Below are positions 4,954 through 5,588 of a stretch of 5,588 nt of DNA, one piece after another. This stretch comes from an uncultured Lachnospiraceae bacterium (lineage in GTDB: Bacteria > Bacillota > Clostridia > Lachnospirales > Lachnospiraceae), in assembly GCA_905201915.1 (NCBI GenBank), contig CAJKQE010000119.1:1-5588 (forward strand), in the 5' to 3' direction. Position 1 is the first letter of the stretch. Every line of letters begins with the position of its first letter. The notes under the pieces are model-generated. The model made no database searches, was not told the origin of the DNA, and worked only from the letters and a program-made list of their open reading frames with translations. The position numbers and the translations under genes are program-made.

Positions 4954-5588
4954 ATGAGAGTATCAAGACACAATGGACGCTCCGGGAAGCACGGAGTCTA
5001 TAACCCAAAGCACAATGACAGAAGATTCGATGTGCAGCACAGCGAACACATTGACCCGGAACGAAAAAAGGAAAATCTTTATTGGGATTGTTACCATGGA
5101 ATTTCCAAGGATGGAAACTCGGCAGAGATGACCTTTGAACAGGTGGAAGAAAAATTCTATGAGGAAATCTTTGCAGATTTTATCAAAGGACAAAATGCCC
5201 GCAATATAAAGAACCGCCATCCGGAACGAAATCGGACAGCAAAGGATTTGCTGAATGATAAAAGAACCTGTCCGGAAGAAACCATCTATCAGATTGGAAA
5301 TATTGATTCCTCGATTGATTATTTTGATTTATATTGCATCTGTCAGGAATTCTTTGATTTTATAGAAAGACTGTTTGGTAAAAATGTAAAAATCATAGAT
5401 TGGGCGTTACATGTGGACGAGGGAACCCCTCATATCCATGAACGCCATGTTTTTGTATGGGAAAATCAATATGGAGAACTGTGTCCCAAACAGGAAAAGG
5501 CATTGGAAGAAATCGGGTTTGAACTGCCTGATCCGTCAAAAAAGCAGGGAAAGAATAATAATCGAAAGATGGTTTTTGATGATTATAT
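4954..5588 (+). CDS. MobV (Pre/Mob) family relaxase, N-terminal 211 codons (partial, right edge)
   Basis: The frame runs open from ATG 4954 to the window edge, with AAGGAG at 4941-4946 seven bases upstream. The encoded protein is a plasmid mobilization relaxase that should nick oriT on one strand and stay attached to the DNA for conjugal transfer. Two family motifs are visible. Residues 20-23 are HNDR, matching the HNxR motif I, followed by HID at 32-34. Residues 153-162 have the form HxDExTPHxH, with His153, Glu156, His160 and His162 spaced as the metal ligands in the MobM relaxase of pMV158. By analogy His20 is the candidate catalytic nucleophile, since MobM uses a histidine and not a tyrosine. 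Motif I and the metal site lie somewhat further apart than in MobM, with a basic stretch (KNRHPERNRTAKDLL) between. The C-terminal part is outside the window. It shares orientation with rep. Confidence 0.88.
   Translation, partial: MRVSRHNGRSGKHGVYNPKHNDRRFDVQHSEHIDPERKKENLYWDCYHGISKDGNSAEMTFEQVEEKFYEEIFADFIKGQNARNIKNRHPERNRTAKDLLNDKRTCPEETIYQIGNIDSSIDYFDLYCICQEFFDFIERLFGKNVKIIDWALHVDEGTPHIHERHVFVWENQYGELCPKQEKALEEIGFELPDPSKKQGKNNNRKMVFDDY

Larger units (their letters stand above)
2697..5588. mobile_element. Left part of a putative integrative mobilizable element (right end outside window)
   Basis: The region joins an SF3-helicase replication protein and a MobV relaxase, both on the plus strand, and abuts a broken chromosomal gene on its left. 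Its genes look richer in GC and in G/C-ending codons than the chromosomal genes at 1-2477, by eye. A replication and mobilization pair without conjugation genes in view fits an integrative mobilizable element or an integrated plasmid; a larger conjugative element is possible because only 2.9 kb is visible. No integrase, excisionase, cargo or matching right attachment site is in the window. The left boundary is an estimate from the end of the fragment's open frame. Confidence 0.6.

Noticed and set aside
4963..5220. Minus-strand frame of 85 codons inside the relaxase
   Set aside because: It is antisense to a strongly supported relaxase frame and shows no independent start signal or family motif.

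Overview
The window looks like a low-GC Gram-positive anaerobe of the Clostridia, most likely Lachnospiraceae. The reasons are the AT-rich chromosomal genes, the strong AGGAG-type ribosome binding sites, a YitT-family protein, a DUF6512-like membrane protein, and a replication/mobilization pair typical of integrative elements in gut Firmicutes. The assignment is by recognition only; no database search was run.

Layout. Positions 1-1014 (minus strand) hold the N-terminal membrane domain of a probable glycerophosphodiester phosphodiesterase that runs off the left edge. It has not been listed as an open frame elsewhere but reads through 338 codons without a stop. A short divergent promoter region (1015-1165) separates it from a YitT-family membrane protein (1166-2014, plus). 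That gene converges, with a 7-bp gap, on a small DUF6512-like membrane protein (2022-2477, minus). These are ordinary chromosomal genes.

Positions 2500-2810 are a junction region without an intact gene. They contain an imperfect hairpin (2531-2556), the last 41 codons of an unidentified protein on the minus strand with no start (2573-2695), a 7-bp inverted repeat whose left arm sits exactly at the break of that fragment, and a strong intrinsic terminator-like hairpin (2758-2781) only 30 nt before the next start codon. I read this as the left end of an integrated element, inserted at or near the 3' end of a chromosomal gene.

From about 2697 to the right edge the sequence looks like a mobilizable element. 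It has a 617-residue replication protein with a complete superfamily 3 helicase core (2811-4664), a 289-nt spacer with a doubtful small reading frame and several inverted repeats, and the first 211 codons of a MobV (Pre/Mob) relaxase (4954 to the edge). The relaxase carries an HNxR motif and a HxxExxxHxH metal site. The helicase would support replication of the excised or transferring DNA and the relaxase would nick oriT so that a co-resident conjugative machine could move it. No integrase, cargo or right end is visible; these would lie beyond 5588. The most unexplained signals are the perfect 10-bp inverted repeat just before the relaxase (candidate oriT or operator), the long imperfect inverted repeat linking the rep 3' end to the spacer, and the terminator in the rep leader (candidate attenuator).
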